Positions 47,723-58,391 of a stretch of DNA of 64,000 nucleotides are shown piece by piece. The stretch is from Phenylobacterium sp. (GTDB lineage: Bacteria; Pseudomonadota; Alphaproteobacteria; Caulobacterales; Caulobacteraceae): NCBI RefSeq assembly GCF_030645195.1, contig NZ_JAUSLW010000030.1, positions 1 to 64,000 of the forward strand. Reading direction: 5' to 3'. Each line of letters starts with the position of its first letter. The stretch's first letter is position 1. The position numbers and the translations under genes are program-made. The notes beneath the pieces were generated by a model. The model worked only from the letters and a program-made list of their open reading frames with translations. It made no database searches and was not told the DNA's origin.

Positions 47723-49876
47723 CTAGTTGGGGATGGGCGCCATCCCGCCGCTGGCCTGGGTCGGAATGGCGTTCTGGGACTGGACGATGCCGCCCGAGGG
47801 CACGTAGCCCGTGCCGTAGCCGCCGCGCTTCAGGTCCGCCGACAGGGTGATCGGCGCCGTGCCGCCGTTCAGCCGGGCGCGGTAGACCTGCATTCCCTCC
47901 ATCACCCGCATGACGTAGTTGCGGGTCTCGGAGAATGGGATGCACTCGATGAAGTCGATGGGATCGGTGGCCGCCCCGCGCGGGTCGCCGCAGAAGGTCG
48001 ACCATTGAATGGGGCGTCCGGGGCCGGCGTTATAGGCCGCGATGGCCATGGGGTAGGAGCCTGAGAAGGTCCCCACCATCTGGCCCAGATAGCTGGAGCC
48101 CAGGCGCATGTTGTATTCCGGATCGTCCAGCATGCCCGGCGAATAGCTGGCGCCCATGCGACGGGCCACCACCGAGGCGGTTCCCGGCATCAGCTGCATC
48201 ATGCCCCGCGCCCCGGCGCCGGAGCGGATCGTCGGATCGAAGCCACTCTCCTGGCGAGTGATGCCCAGGACCAGGGCCGGCTCGGGCGCGCCGGGCACGT
48301 CGGGCGCCGAGCGCACGGGATAGCCGCGCTCGGGCAGGATGAAGCCGCGCTGGGCGGCGGCGCGGACCACCTTCATGCCGGTGTCGATGTCGCCATAGCC
48401 GCGGGCCAGGTCCACCAACAGGGCCTCCTCCTCGGCGGTGGGCAGGATGTCGTCCAGGGTCAGGACGAAGGTCTTGAACAGGTCCTTGTTTCCGATCTCG
48501 TAGAGCAGCCGGGCGGCGCGCACGGTCTCGCGGCCCTCGAAACGGTTGCGGTCGGCCTGGGTGATGATCGGGTCGCGGCCCAGGGTCAGCTTGCCATAGC
48601 CGATCTTCTCGCCGGCCAGCTGGCCGTAGAAGGTCGTGTTGAACCTAGCCGCACCGCCATAATAACCCTGGGCGCGATCCTGCTGTCCGCGGTCCTGGGC
48701 CGCCCGACCGCGCCAGTAGAGGGCGCGGGCCCGTGTGATGGGCGAGGAGCCGATCTTCTCGATGGCGGCGAAGTGGCGGTCGGCGTCCTCGGGGCGCTTG
48801 AGCCGGGTGAGCGCGATCCAGCCGGCGTAGAATTCAGCCTCGGTGGCGTCCGTGCCTTGGGTCAGGCCGGTGTTGGCGGCGGCGGTGTAGGCGCCCAGGG
48901 AGTCGCCGTTGCGCAGGGCGGAGATCACCAGCTGATAACGCTCGTCCCAGATGCGCTCGCCCATCTCGGTGAAGGGGATGTCGGTGGGGAAGCTCTTCAC
49001 CAGCCCCAGCGCGATCTGGTCCATGCCCCGGCGGCGCATATAGGCGGCGCGCTCGAAGGCCAGGCCCGGCGAATTGCTGACACTGGCGGGAAGAGCGTTC
49101 ACCAGGGCGTTGGCGCTGGGGGAATTCTGGCGCAGGGCCATGCGCGCCTGGGCGAGCTGGGCCTGGTCGGCCGGCAGCAGGGGGATCATGTCCCGCGCGG
49201 CGGGCCCCTGGCTGCCGAACAGGATGACGTCGGCGCGGCGGACGTGGTCGTCTACCGTCAGTACGTCGCCGAAGCGGGCCAGCATCGAGCGCTGCGGATC
49301 GGCCTCGAACAGCCGGTCGCGCCAGAAGTGGCGGATCAGGCTGGCGGCCTCCTTGGACCTGCCGGTGGCGCGATAGGCCGAGGCCAGAGCGATGGCGCCC
49401 TCGGCGGTCACCGGCTCGGCGCCGCCCAACCAGTCGATGATCCGCTGCGGGCTCTGGCCGGAGGTCTCCAGCAGCTTCTCGGCCGCCATCTGGCGGCGCC
49501 CGGACCGCGGCCAGCCGGCCAGGTCGCGGCGGGCCTGGTCGATCTCGAAGAAGCTCAGGGAATCGGCGGCGGAATCGGCCAGCGCCCAGGTGGCGATCTT
49601 CTTGGCGATCGGATCGTTGATCATGGCGATCGCCGACCGGGCGCCGGTGACGTCGGCGCGCTTGGCCGACTCCAGGGCGCTGCGCAGGGCCGCGCCGTCG
49701 GTGTCCGACAGGGAGCCGCGATAGGCGATCGGCTGGGTCTGGGTCAGCTCGATCGGGGGCGGAGGGCCTTCATAGGGACGGGGACCGTTGACCGGCGGCT
49801 GTTGCGCCTCGGCGACACCCGACAGCAGAACGGCGGCGGCGGCGGTGAGGAATGCCTTACGGGCCTGTGACGGCAA
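47723..49876 (-). CDS. slt: Soluble lytic murein transglycosylase
   Basis: Signal peptide; LGITRQESGFDPTIRSGAGARGMMQLMPGTASVVARRMG...NMRLGSSYLGQMVGTFSGSYPMAIAAYNAGPGRPIQW. Confidence 0.95.
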   Translation of the reverse strand: MPSQARKAFLTAAAAVLLSGVAEAQQPPVNGPRPYEGPPPPIELTQTQPIAYRGSLSDTDGAALRSALESAKRADVTGARSAIAMINDPIAKKIATWALADSAADSLSFFEIDQARRDLAGWPRSGRRQMAAEKLLETSGQSPQRIIDWLGGAEPVTAEGAIALASAYRATGRSKEAASLIRHFWRDRLFEADPQRSMLARFGDVLTVDDHVRRADVILFGSQGPAARDMIPLLPADQAQLAQARMALRQNSPSANALVNALPASVSNSPGLAFERAAYMRRRGMDQIALGLVKSFPTDIPFTEMGERIWDERYQLVISALRNGDSLGAYTAAANTGLTQGTDATEAEFYAGWIALTRLKRPEDADRHFAAIEKIGSSPITRARALYWRGRAAQDRGQQDRAQGYYGGAARFNTTFYGQLAGEKIGYGKLTLGRDPIITQADRNRFEGRETVRAARLLYEIGNKDLFKTFVLTLDDILPTAEEEALLVDLARGYGDIDTGMKVVRAAAQRGFILPERGYPVRSAPDVPGAPEPALVLGITRQESGFDPTIRSGAGARGMMQLMPGTASVVARRMGASYSPGMLDDPEYNMRLGSSYLGQMVGTFSGSYPMAIAAYNAGPGRPIQWSTFCGDPRGAATDPIDFIECIPFSETRNYVMRVMEGMQVYRARLNGGTAPITLSADLKRGGYGTGYVPSGGIVQSQNAIPTQASGGMAPIPN

Positions 49877-50004
49877 AACGAATTACTCCGGGTCGTGCGA
49901 AATACGGAACGAGTTGGTTGCGGCTTAGGGCCTGGCCGCCATATTGTCCGGCCAAATCTTGAGGCCGCAACAACTGGCCTCGCTTTCACGGCTTTTTGCA
50001 GACC

Positions 50005-50889
50005 ATGTCCGAACCTTTGTTCAAGGGCGTCATGCCGGCCCTCGTGACGCCGTTCCGCGACGGCGCGGTCGATGAGCAGGCGTTTGTCGCCCTCGTCGAG
50101 CGCCAGATCGCGGGAGGCGTCCACGGCCTGGTGCCCGTCGGCACCACAGGCGAAACCGCCACGCTCAGCCACGACGAACACCGTCGGGTTGTGGAACTGT
50201 GCGTCGCCACCGCCGCGGGGCGTGTGCCGGTGATCGCCGGGGCGGGCTCCAATTCCACCGCCGAGGCCATCGAGCTGGTGCGCCACGCCAAGACCGTCGG
50301 GGCCGACGGCGCCCTGGTGGTGACCCCCTACTACAACCGCCCCAGCCAGGAGGGCCTCTACGCCCACTATGCGGCGATCAACGAGGCGGTGCAGCTTCCG
50401 GTCCTGGTCTACAACGTTCCGGGCCGCACCAGCGTCGACATCTCCGACGTCACCCTGGGCCGGCTGTCGAAGCTGCCCAATATCGTCGGCGTCAAGGACG
50501 CCACCGGCGACATGACCCGGGCCACCATGCAGCGCCTGCTCTGCGGCCTGGACTGGGTGATGCTGTCGGGGGACGACCTGACGGCGCTGGGCTACATGGC
50601 CCACGGCGGCCACGGCTGCATCTCGGTGACCTCCAATGTCGCGCCCGACCTCTGTGCGGCCTTCTACAACGCCGCCCTCGGCGAGGACTGGAAGACCGCC
50701 CTCTACTGGCAGGACCGGCTGATCGGCCTGCACAAGGCGCTGTTCGCCGACGCCTCGCCATCGCCCACCAAGTTCGCCCTGGGCCATCTCGGGCTCTGCG
50801 AAGCCCATGTGCGCCTGCCCATCGCCCCGTGCTCGGAAACCGCCCGCCACGAGGTCCTGGCCGCCTTGCGGGACACCGGCCTGATCTGA
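50005..50889 (+). CDS. dapA: 4-hydroxy-tetrahydrodipicolinate synthase
   Basis: [52 protein letters not shown]...[20 protein letters not shown]...[12 protein letters not shown]. Confidence 0.97.
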   Translation: MSEPLFKGVMPALVTPFRDGAVDEQAFVALVERQIAGGVHGLVPVGTTGETATLSHDEHRRVVELCVATAAGRVPVIAGAGSNSTAEAIELVRHAKTVGADGALVVTPYYNRPSQEGLYAHYAAINEAVQLPVLVYNVPGRTSVDISDVTLGRLSKLPNIVGVKDATGDMTRATMQRLLCGLDWVMLSGDDLTALGYMAHGGHGCISVTSNVAPDLCAAFYNAALGEDWKTALYWQDRLIGLHKALFADASPSPTKFALGHLGLCEAHVRLPIAPCSETARHEVLAALRDTGLI

Positions 50890-51344
50890 TGGCCGGCAAG
50901 CTCATCGCCGAGAACCGCCGCGCGCGGTACGATTACTTCCTGGAGGAGACCTTCGAGGCCGGACTGATGCTGACCGGCAGCGAAGTGAAATCCCTGCGCC
51001 AGGGCCGGGCCAATATCGCGGAGTCCTACGCCGCGGTGGAGGGCAAGGACATCGTGCTGATCAACGCCGACATCCCGCCCTACGGCCAGGCCAATCGCTT
51101 CAACCATGAGCCGCGCCGGCACCGGAAACTGCTGCTGCACAAGAAGCAGATCGACAAGCTGATCGGCGCCGTCCAGCGCGAGGGCCGGACCCTCGTCCCC
51201 ACCAAGCTCTATTGGAACGAGAAGGGTCTGGCCAAGCTGGAGATCGCGCTCGCCAAGGGCAAGCAGACCCACGACAAGCGGCAGGCCACCGCCGACCGCG
51301 ACTGGCAGCGCGACAAAGCCCGCCTGATGCGCGACCGGGGCTGA
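50889..51344 (+). CDS. smpB: SsrA-binding protein SmpB
   Basis: [54 protein letters not shown]...[31 protein letters not shown]. Confidence 0.98.
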   Translation: MAGKLIAENRRARYDYFLEETFEAGLMLTGSEVKSLRQGRANIAESYAAVEGKDIVLINADIPPYGQANRFNHEPRRHRKLLLHKKQIDKLIGAVQREGRTLVPTKLYWNEKGLAKLEIALAKGKQTHDKRQATADRDWQRDKARLMRDRG

Positions 51345-52093
51345 TGATCGAGGCGTCGCAGGTCGAGGCCATCGAGCGCGCCACCCTGGCCGCCGTGGCG
51401 CCCGAAGAGGTTCTGGAGATCGAGGGCTGGCTGCTGGGCCTGGACCCCGGCTCCATCCGCCGCGCCGCCAGCGCCGTGCCCCTGCGCCACGACCTTTCCG
51501 CCGACCTGGAGGTCTTCGACCGCATCGAGGCCGCCTATGCCGGTCGCGGCCTGACCCCGGCCTTCCGGATCGCCGACGGCCCTGGCCTGGAGGCCGTCCG
51601 CGTCCAGCTGACCCGCCGCGGCTATGTTTCCGAACAGCCGACCCTGGTGAAGACCGCGCCGCTCGCCGCGGTCGCCGCCGTCACCGACCATCCCCCCGCC
51701 GAGGTGGCCGAGCGGCCCGACGAGGCCTGGGCGGCGGTGTTTCTGGGGGAGGGGTTCGATCCCGTCGACGGCTCCTATCGGGTCAAGGCGCTGAGCCGCT
51801 CGGCCGGCGCCCGGTTCGGCATGGTGCGGGATGGCGAGCGCACAGTCGCGGTGGGGTGCGGAACCCTGGGCCACGGCTGGGCCAGCTTCCACGGCATGCG
51901 CACCGACCTTGGCCGCCGCGGCGAGGGCCTGGCGGGCCGGGTGCTGGCGGGCCTGGCGGCCGAGGCCCTGACGCGCGGCGTCGACCACGCCTTCCTGCAG
52001 GTGGAGGAGAAGAACGCCCCGGCGAGGTCGCTCTACCGCCGCGCCGGCTTCCAGCAGGCCTGGCGCTACTTCTACTGGAGCAGGCCGGGCTAG
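51344..52093 (+). CDS. GNAT-family N-acetyltransferase
   Basis: Acetyl-CoA-binding-like segment RTDLGRRGEGLAGRVLAGLAAEALTRGVDHAFLQVEEKNAPARSLYRRAGFQQAWRYFYW. Confidence 0.9.
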   Translation: MIEASQVEAIERATLAAVAPEEVLEIEGWLLGLDPGSIRRAASAVPLRHDLSADLEVFDRIEAAYAGRGLTPAFRIADGPGLEAVRVQLTRRGYVSEQPTLVKTAPLAAVAAVTDHPPAEVAERPDEAWAAVFLGEGFDPVDGSYRVKALSRSAGARFGMVRDGERTVAVGCGTLGHGWASFHGMRTDLGRRGEGLAGRVLAGLAAEALTRGVDHAFLQVEEKNAPARSLYRRAGFQQAWRYFYWSRPG

Positions 52094-52501
52094 CTACGCG
52101 CCGTAATTTCCCGGGATCTGTTTCACCCCGTCGCCGATCCCATGCCAGTCGGGCTTGGACGCCGTGTTCATGTGCAGGACGGGCCTGATCCCGGGATCAT
52201 CGTCCAGGGCGGAGGCCGCGATCGGGAAGACCTCGTGTCCGCCCAGGGGCTCGCCAAGCGACGATCCGCAGACCCCACAGAAGCAGCGCTTGTGGGTCCA
52301 GGGCGCGGGCGGTTCATAGGTGCTGATCTGGTCGGCGCCGGTGAGCAGCCGGAAGTCGGCGGCCTTCACCATCACCACCGCCGATGACAGGCCTGAGGCC
52401 TTTCGGCAGCGGTCGCAGTGGCAATAGGTCAGGTGCAGGGGCGTTCCGGTGATCTCGAAGGTCACCGCGCCGCAGAGGCAGCTTCCCTTGATCGGCGTCA
52501 T
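52094..52501 (-). CDS. GFA-family (glutathione-dependent formaldehyde-activating-like) protein
   Basis: GSCLCGAVTFEITGTPLHLTYCHCDRCRKASG...KRCFCGVCGSSL. ATG at 52501. Confidence 0.93.
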   Translation of the reverse strand: MTPIKGSCLCGAVTFEITGTPLHLTYCHCDRCRKASGLSSAVVMVKAADFRLLTGADQISTYEPPAPWTHKRCFCGVCGSSLGEPLGGHEVFPIAASALDDDPGIRPVLHMNTASKPDWHGIGDGVKQIPGNYGA

Positions 52502-52512
52502 GACAGCCCTCC

Positions 52513-53160
52513 CTAGCTTTCTATCAACGCCCTGGCGCGCCGGAACACCGCCTCGAACATCTCGCCCGTCAGCCTGCCCGTATTCGTGTTGAGCCGCGAG
52601 CAATGGTAGCTGTTGAGGATCACATAGGGCCCGGCCTGGAACTCCGTCCCGTGGCCGGGCGGCCCGGCGGAGGCCTTCAGGCCGATGGCCTTGAGCACAT
52701 TGCGCCGCGACACGTCGCCAAGGGTGATGATGACCTTGAGCCGGGGCAGGGCGCCCAGGCGCGCGCTGAGGAAGGGCCGGCAGGTCGCCTCCTCGCTGGT
52801 CTCGGGCTTGTTGCCCGGCGGGGCGCAGCGGACGGCGTTGGTGATCATGCAGTCTGTCAGCTCCAGCCCGTCGTCGGGCCGCGCCTCATAGGTCCCGCGG
52901 GCGAAGCCGGTCTTCAGCAGGGTCTCGTAGAGCATTATCCCGGCGCCATCGCCGGTGAAGGGTCGCCCCGTGCGGTTGGCGCCGGTGCGGCCGGGCGCCA
53001 GGCCCGCCACGAGCAGGCGCGCGTTCGAATCGCCGAAAGAGGGCGCCGGCCCGTTCCACCAGTCGGGATGGTCGGCGCGGTTGGCCGCCCGATAGGCCAC
53101 CAGGCGCGGACAGAGCGGGCAGTCCCGTGGCGGCTCGGCCACGGCGGTCGTGATCGGCAT
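52513..53160 (-). CDS. Uracil-DNA glycosylase superfamily protein
   Basis: DCPLCPRLVAYRA...LLVAGLAPGRTGANRTGRPFTGDGAGIMLYETL...VRCAPPGNKP...VILNSYHCSRLNTNTGRLT. Confidence 0.92.
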   Translation of the reverse strand: MPITTAVAEPPRDCPLCPRLVAYRAANRADHPDWWNGPAPSFGDSNARLLVAGLAPGRTGANRTGRPFTGDGAGIMLYETLLKTGFARGTYEARPDDGLELTDCMITNAVRCAPPGNKPETSEEATCRPFLSARLGALPRLKVIITLGDVSRRNVLKAIGLKASAGPPGHGTEFQAGPYVILNSYHCSRLNTNTGRLTGEMFEAVFRRARALIES

Positions 53161-53753
53161 CAGGCCTCGGCGTCCGCCTCGCGGTCGGCCCCGGTGCGGC
53201 TTTCCTGGATGAAGCGGGGCAGGCGCGAGGGCCGGCCGATGATGTCGGCCAGGTCGGCCAGGTCGATGAAGCAGTCGGCCTGACGGCGCAGGTCGTCGCT
53301 GGCCATCGGCGGCTGGGACTTCACGGTGGAGACCACGGTCACCCGCGCGCCCTTGCGCTGGACCGCCTCCACCAGGCAGCGGAAGTCGCCGTCGCCGGAG
53401 AACAGCAGCAGGTGGTCGGCGTGGGCGGCCATTTCCAGCATGTCGACGGCGATCTCGACGTCCATGTCGCCGCGCCAGCGCTTGCGCCCCTGGGCGTCGG
53501 TGTATTCCCGGGCCGGCTTCGTCACCAGGCGGAAGCCGTTATAGTCCAGCCAGTCCACCAGGGGACGGATCGGCGAATACTCCTGATCCTCCACCAGGGC
53601 GGTGTAGTAGTAGGCGCGCACCAGGATTCCGCGCTTGCGGAACTCTTCCAGCAGCTTGCGATAGTCGATATCGAAGCCGAGCCCCTTGGCGGCCGAATAC
53701 AGGTTCGCGCCGTCGATGAAGAGCGCCAGCCTGTCCGTGGGATAAAATGTCAT
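53160..53753 (-). CDS. NYN-domain (LabA/DUF88-type) protein
   Basis: RLALFIDGANLYSAAKGLGFDIDYRKLLEEF...GDMDVEIAVDMLEMAAHADHLLLFSGDGDFRCLVEAVQRKGARVTVV. Confidence 0.93.
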   Translation of the reverse strand: MTFYPTDRLALFIDGANLYSAAKGLGFDIDYRKLLEEFRKRGILVRAYYYTALVEDQEYSPIRPLVDWLDYNGFRLVTKPAREYTDAQGRKRWRGDMDVEIAVDMLEMAAHADHLLLFSGDGDFRCLVEAVQRKGARVTVVSTVKSQPPMASDDLRRQADCFIDLADLADIIGRPSRLPRFIQESRTGADREADAEA

Positions 53754-53788
53754 TGGGATCGGAAATCCAAATAGGGGGCGGGAGGCGC

Positions 53789-54322
53789 ATGGACCTGGAC
53801 GGGACCGTCATCGTCGCGCTGGGCGGTAATATGGCCGGCGACTATGGTTCGTCCGAAGCTCTTCTGGAGGCGGCGCTCGCTCGTTTCGCCCAGGCGGGAT
53901 TGCCTGTGGTTGCCCGGTCATCCTGGTGGAGCTCTGCCGCCTGGCCTGACCCGACCGTCAACGAGTATCGCAACGGCGTCGCGCTTGTCGAGACGAAGCT
54001 TAGCCCGCTGGAAGCTCTGCATACCCTTTTTTCAATCGAGGCGACCTTCGGTCGCGTGCGGAGCGAGAAAAACGCGCCCCGGACCCTCGATCTGGACCTC
54101 ATCGCCCATGGCCGAGCTGTATTGGCGCAGCAGGAACTGACCCTGCCGCACCCCCGCGCCCACGAGCGGCTGTTCGTCATGGGGCCGCTGGCGGAGATCG
54201 TCCCGGACTGGCGCCATCCGACCCTGGGGGCGACAGCGCGCGAGCTGGCCGCTCGGGCCACCGTCGGCCTGGACGCGCGGCCGGTTCAGGCCGCCGCGGC
54301 GCGCCTGCGGCCCATGGCCTGA
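53789..54322 (+). CDS. folK: 2-amino-4-hydroxy-6-hydroxymethyldihydropteridine diphosphokinase
   Basis: VIVALGGNMAGDYGSSEALLEAAL...FGRVRSEKNAPRTLDLDLIAHGRAV...LPHPRAHERLFVMGPLAEI. Confidence 0.95.
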   Translation: MDLDGTVIVALGGNMAGDYGSSEALLEAALARFAQAGLPVVARSSWWSSAAWPDPTVNEYRNGVALVETKLSPLEALHTLFSIEATFGRVRSEKNAPRTLDLDLIAHGRAVLAQQELTLPHPRAHERLFVMGPLAEIVPDWRHPTLGATARELAARATVGLDARPVQAAAARLRPMA

Positions 54323-54897
54323 TCCAGGCAGAGGGCGGCCACCGCGATCCATGGGATGCTGCTGAGGGCGTAGGCTCGCTGCCACAGGCCGACGTCGGCG
54401 CGGTGAACCAGGCCGCCAACCCCCATCATGATGGCGAACAGGGCCCCCGAGGCCAACAGGATCAGCAGCAGGAAGGTCTTCAGGCCGGTCATCTGGGCCC
54501 GGCCGGTCAGGGCCAGGAAGACCAGCAGGGGCGCGACCTGGATGGCCATGCCCAGGCCAAAGCCGCCGTGCCTCTCGTCGGGCATGGGGAACATTCCGCC
54601 CATGATCATCGAGGCGCCCCAGAGGCTGATGCTCAGCCCCGCGAGGCTCGAGAAGATCCAGCCCTTGGACAGGGCCCGCAACACCAGGGCGAATCCCAGG
54701 CCGGCGAGGATCGCGCAGACCCCGGCCGAGATGATTCCGTAGTTGAAGATCTCCGGCCGCGCCGCCGAGGCCGAGCCCAGTTCGCTGGCGTACTGGGTGA
54801 CGTGGCTATAGCCGGGATAGAAGAGGGATCCGACGATCACGGCGCCGAGATAGAGAACCGGCGCGGCGATGCCGAGCCGCAAGAGCCACCTGTCCAT
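54286..54897 (-). CDS. DUF998-like membrane protein
   Basis: 203 aa, about six hydrophobic segments; YPGYSHVTQYASELGSASAARPEIFNYGIISAG. Confidence 0.8.
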   Translation of the reverse strand: MDRWLLRLGIAAPVLYLGAVIVGSLFYPGYSHVTQYASELGSASAARPEIFNYGIISAGVCAILAGLGFALVLRALSKGWIFSSLAGLSISLWGASMIMGGMFPMPDERHGGFGLGMAIQVAPLLVFLALTGRAQMTGLKTFLLLILLASGALFAIMMGVGGLVHRADVGLWQRAYALSSIPWIAVAALCLDQAMGRRRAAAA

Positions 54898-55046
54898 ATG
54901 ACCGCTCCAAGCTTGACTATTGGGGGTCAGCTTGGCCGCCTGCGACCATTCACGTCAAGTCGGGGCCCGATTGCCGCCGTTGCGGCGTTGCACAATGAGC
55001 TCAAACCCTCTATTTTGTTCGGTTCTACCCCCGACTTGAGGATTCC

Positions 55047-55406
55047 ATGGCCCGCGTCACCGTCGAAGATTGCATCGAACGAGTTCCGAACCGCTTCAGC
55101 CTCGTGCTGCTGGCGGCCCACCGGGCCCGCGCCATTTCGGCCGGCTCGGCCATCCTGGTCGATCGCGACAACGACAAGAATCCGGTCGTCTCCCTGCGGG
55201 AGATCGCCGATGACGTGGTGGACGCCGAGGAGCTGCGCGAGACCCTGATCGGGACCCTGCAGCGCGTCGACGAGCGCTCCGAAGCCGAGGAAGAGGCCGA
55301 AACCCTCGCCCTGCTGGCCGATCCGACCCACATGCAGATGAGCGAACTGGAACTGGTCCGCGCCCTGCAGAGCGACCGTGACGGCGGTCAGGAGGAGCGG
55401 TACTGA
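55047..55406 (+). CDS. rpoZ: DNA-directed RNA polymerase subunit omega
   Basis: [56 protein letters not shown]. Confidence 0.97.
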   Translation: MARVTVEDCIERVPNRFSLVLLAAHRARAISAGSAILVDRDNDKNPVVSLREIADDVVDAEELRETLIGTLQRVDERSEAEEEAETLALLADPTHMQMSELELVRALQSDRDGGQEERY

Positions 55407-55501
55407 GCCCGGAAGGCGCAGAACCCCTCACGCTTACGGCGGCGCCTGACCCCGCCGTCGACCAGAAGATTGCGCCGCCGAGTCCGACTCGGCCCCTGCG
55501 C

Positions 55502-57670
55502 ATGCTCCGCCAATATGAGCTGATCGAGAAGGTCCGCTCCTACGATCCGACCGCCGACGAGGCGATCCTGAACCGCGCCTATGTCTATGCCATGCGCATG
55601 CATGGCTCGCAGAAGCGCGCCTCCGGCGACCCCTATTTCGCCCACCCCATCGAGGTGGCGGGCATCCTCACCGACTACCGGCTGGACACCGCGACCATCG
55701 TCACGGCCCTGCTGCACGACGTGATCGAGGACACCCCGGTCAGCGCCCAGGACATCACCGACCTGTTCGGCTCGGAGATCAGCGAGCTGGTGGAGGGGGT
55801 GACCAAGCTCACCAAGCTGGAGCTCAACAGCGAGCACACCAAGCAGGCCGAGAACCTGCGCAAGTTCATCCTGGCCATCTCCAAGGACGTCCGCGTCCTG
55901 ATGGTCAAGCTGGCCGACCGCCTGCACAACATGCGGACGCTGCACTACATCAAGAGCCCGGCCAAGCGCGAGCGGATCGCCCGCGAGACCCTGGACATCT
56001 ACGCCCCGCTCGCCCGCTCCATCGGCTGTCACCGCATCTGCTCGGAGCTGGAGGAGCTGGCCTTCGAGCACCTGAACCCGGTGGCCCGCGACGCCATCGG
56101 CCGCCGGCTGGAGGCCTTGCGTATCGAGCAGGGCGGCGCCGTGGCGGTGGTCTCGGGCGAGATCGCCTCGAAGCTGGAGAACGGCGGCCTTTCGGCCCGG
56201 GTCTTCGGCCGCGAGAAGAACCCCTATTCGATCTGGCGCAAGCTGCAGCGCAAGTCGATCGGCTTCTCCCAGCTCTCCGACATCTACGCCTTCCGGGTGA
56301 TCGTCGATTCCGAAGAGGACTGCTACCGCGCGCTTGGCGTCATCCACCGCGCCTGGCCCAGCGTGCCCGAGCGGTTCAAGGACTTCATCTCGACGCCCAA
56401 GCGCAACAACTACCGCTCGATCCACACCACGGTGGTGGGCCCCAAGGGCATGCGCATCGAGATGCAGATCCGCACCGAGGCCATGGACCGGGTGGCCGAG
56501 GAGGGCGTGGCCGCCCACTGGCGCTACAAGGACAAGTCCTACGGCTTCGACGCCGAGGCCCAGGCCGACGCCGGGGGCCGCGACCCGCTGCTCAACCTGC
56601 GCCATCTGGTCCAGGTGCTGGAGCACGGCGGGGACGTCGAGGAGCTGGTGGAGCACGCCAAGCTTGAGATGTATCTCGACCAGGCCTTCGTCTTCACGCC
56701 GAAGGGCAAGCTGGTCAGCCTGCCCAGGGGCGCGATGCCTCTGGACTTCGCCTATGCCGTCCACACCGACGTCGGCGACACCTGCATCGGGGTGAAGATC
56801 AACGGCGAACTCAAGCCCTTACGGACGACTCTTCAGAATGGGGATGTGGTCGAGGTCATCCGTGGCGCCAAGCCCGTGGTGCCCCCCGACTGGCGCTCCC
56901 TGACCGTCACCGGCCGCGCCCGCTCAGCCATCCGCCGCCACATCCGCCAGACCGAGAAGGAAGAGTTCACGAGGCTCGGCCGCGCCACGGTGGACCAGAC
57001 CTTCGAGCGCGCCGGCAAGGCCCGCAAGGACGTCTCCCTGAAGCCCGCCCTGGAACGCTTCGCCGTGGCGGGCGAGGACGACCTGTTCGAGATCGTCGGC
57101 CGCGGTCGCATCTCCCCGACCCAGGTGCTGGACGTGATCTTCCCGGGCCTCAAGGCCTCCGACCGCGAGGCGGCCACCGCCGTGCGACGGATCGAGGGTG
57201 GCAAGGCGGCCAGGCTCTATGTCCGTGGCGGCGGCCTGACCCCTGGGGTCTCCCTGCACTTCGGCCAATGCTGCACCCCAGTGCCCGGCGACCGCATCGT
57301 CGGCATCATCGAGCCCGACGGCGGCGGCCTGACGGTCCACACCATCGATTGCGCCAAGCTGGCGGAATACGAGGACAAGGAAGAGCTCTGGCGCGACCTG
57401 CAATGGACGCCGGAGGCCGAGCGCAACACCGTCACCCTGTCGCGCCTGACCGCCACCATCCGCAACGCGCCGGGCGTCCTGGGCCAGGCCTGCACGGTGA
57501 TCGGCGAGGCCGGCGGCAATATCGTCAACCTGCGCATGCACCGCCGCCACGCCGACTTCTTCGACGTCGACTTCGATGTCGAGGTGAAGGACGCCCGCCA
57601 CCTCACCCACATCGGCGCCGCCCTGCGCGCCAACCCGTCCATCGAGACGGTGGAGCGGGCGAAGGGGTGA
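55502..57670 (+). CDS. rsh: Bifunctional (p)ppGpp synthetase/hydrolase (RSH/SpoT family); open frame extends upstream to about 55403
   Basis: HD motif IVTALLHDVIEDTPV; synthetase DIYAFRVIVDSEEDCYRALGVIHRAWP...STPKRNNYRSIHTTVVGP; TGS and ACT domains. Confidence 0.97.
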   Translation: MLRQYELIEKVRSYDPTADEAILNRAYVYAMRMHGSQKRASGDPYFAHPIEVAGILTDYRLDTATIVTALLHDVIEDTPVSAQDITDLFGSEISELVEGVTKLTKLELNSEHTKQAENLRKFILAISKDVRVLMVKLADRLHNMRTLHYIKSPAKRERIARETLDIYAPLARSIGCHRICSELEELAFEHLNPVARDAIGRRLEALRIEQGGAVAVVSGEIASKLENGGLSARVFGREKNPYSIWRKLQRKSIGFSQLSDIYAFRVIVDSEEDCYRALGVIHRAWPSVPERFKDFISTPKRNNYRSIHTTVVGPKGMRIEMQIRTEAMDRVAEEGVAAHWRYKDKSYGFDAEAQADAGGRDPLLNLRHLVQVLEHGGDVEELVEHAKLEMYLDQAFVFTPKGKLVSLPRGAMPLDFAYAVHTDVGDTCIGVKINGELKPLRTTLQNGDVVEVIRGAKPVVPPDWRSLTVTGRARSAIRRHIRQTEKEEFTRLGRATVDQTFERAGKARKDVSLKPALERFAVAGEDDLFEIVGRGRISPTQVLDVIFPGLKASDREAATAVRRIEGGKAARLYVRGGGLTPGVSLHFGQCCTPVPGDRIVGIIEPDGGGLTVHTIDCAKLAEYEDKEELWRDLQWTPEAERNTVTLSRLTATIRNAPGVLGQACTVIGEAGGNIVNLRMHRRHADFFDVDFDVEVKDARHLTHIGAALRANPSIETVERAKG

Positions 57671-57689
57671 GCCCATCGCCGGCTGGGGC

Positions 57690-58391
57690 TCAGGTCGCGG
57701 CCCGCGCGGCGTTCGCCATGGCCTTGGCCGCAGCCTGCTCCTGGGCGATGGCGTCGCGAGTCTCGTCGATCAGGCGTCTGGCGATGGGATCGGTCTGAAT
57801 CGCCAGCCAGTAGGCCGCCAGCTTCGGGAGGTTTCCCAGGGGATCTGGGGTTCCGAACAGTCCGGGAATCCACTCGCAGGCCAGGACCAATTGCGGGGTG
57901 ATGGCCCCGTCGGCCTGGGTGAGGCTGGCGCCCACCGCATAGCCGTCGGTCCCGATGTATTCCTCCAGGAACCCCAGGGCCTCGGCCACCTTGTCCGTGG
58001 CCGCGCGTATGGCGAGGGGGTCCCAGTGCTTGCGCGAACGGGCCGAGAAACTGAACAGCGGGACCATGGCCATGACCACGTAGAAGTCGCAGATGCGGGA
58101 GAGCAGCCGCATCCGGGCCCGCCCCCAGGCATCGGCCGGCTGGGTGGCCGGGCTGGGATAGGCCTCCTCCAGGTACTCGCAGATCACCTCGGACTCAGGC
58201 AGGGCGCGGCCGTCGTCCAGCACCAGGGCCGGGACCCGGCCGACGGGATTGATGGTCAGGTAGTCGCCCTTGGACTCCGCCGAGGAATGGAAGCCCGGAG
58301 GCTCGATGATCTCCACCTCCAGGCCCTTGGCGTAGATCATCAGCCGCACCCGGGTGGGGAAGGGCGAGGAATAGGTCTGGAATAGTTTCAC
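57690..58391 (-). CDS. Glutathione S-transferase family protein
   Basis: VKLFQTYSSPFPTRVRLMIYAKGLEVEIIEP...INPVGRVPALVLDDGRALPESEVICEYLEEAYPSP; GTG start at 58391. Confidence 0.9.
   Translation of the reverse strand: MKLFQTYSSPFPTRVRLMIYAKGLEVEIIEPPGFHSSAESKGDYLTINPVGRVPALVLDDGRALPESEVICEYLEEAYPSPATQPADAWGRARMRLLSRICDFYVVMAMVPLFSFSARSRKHWDPLAIRAATDKVAEALGFLEEYIGTDGYAVGASLTQADGAITPQLVLACEWIPGLFGTPDPLGNLPKLAAYWLAIQTDPIARRLIDETRDAIAQEQAAAKAMANAARAAT

Noticed and set aside
49890-49990. GGAAC in the slt/dapA intergenic region as an EcfG promoter
   Set aside because: No CGTT at 16-17 nt spacing.
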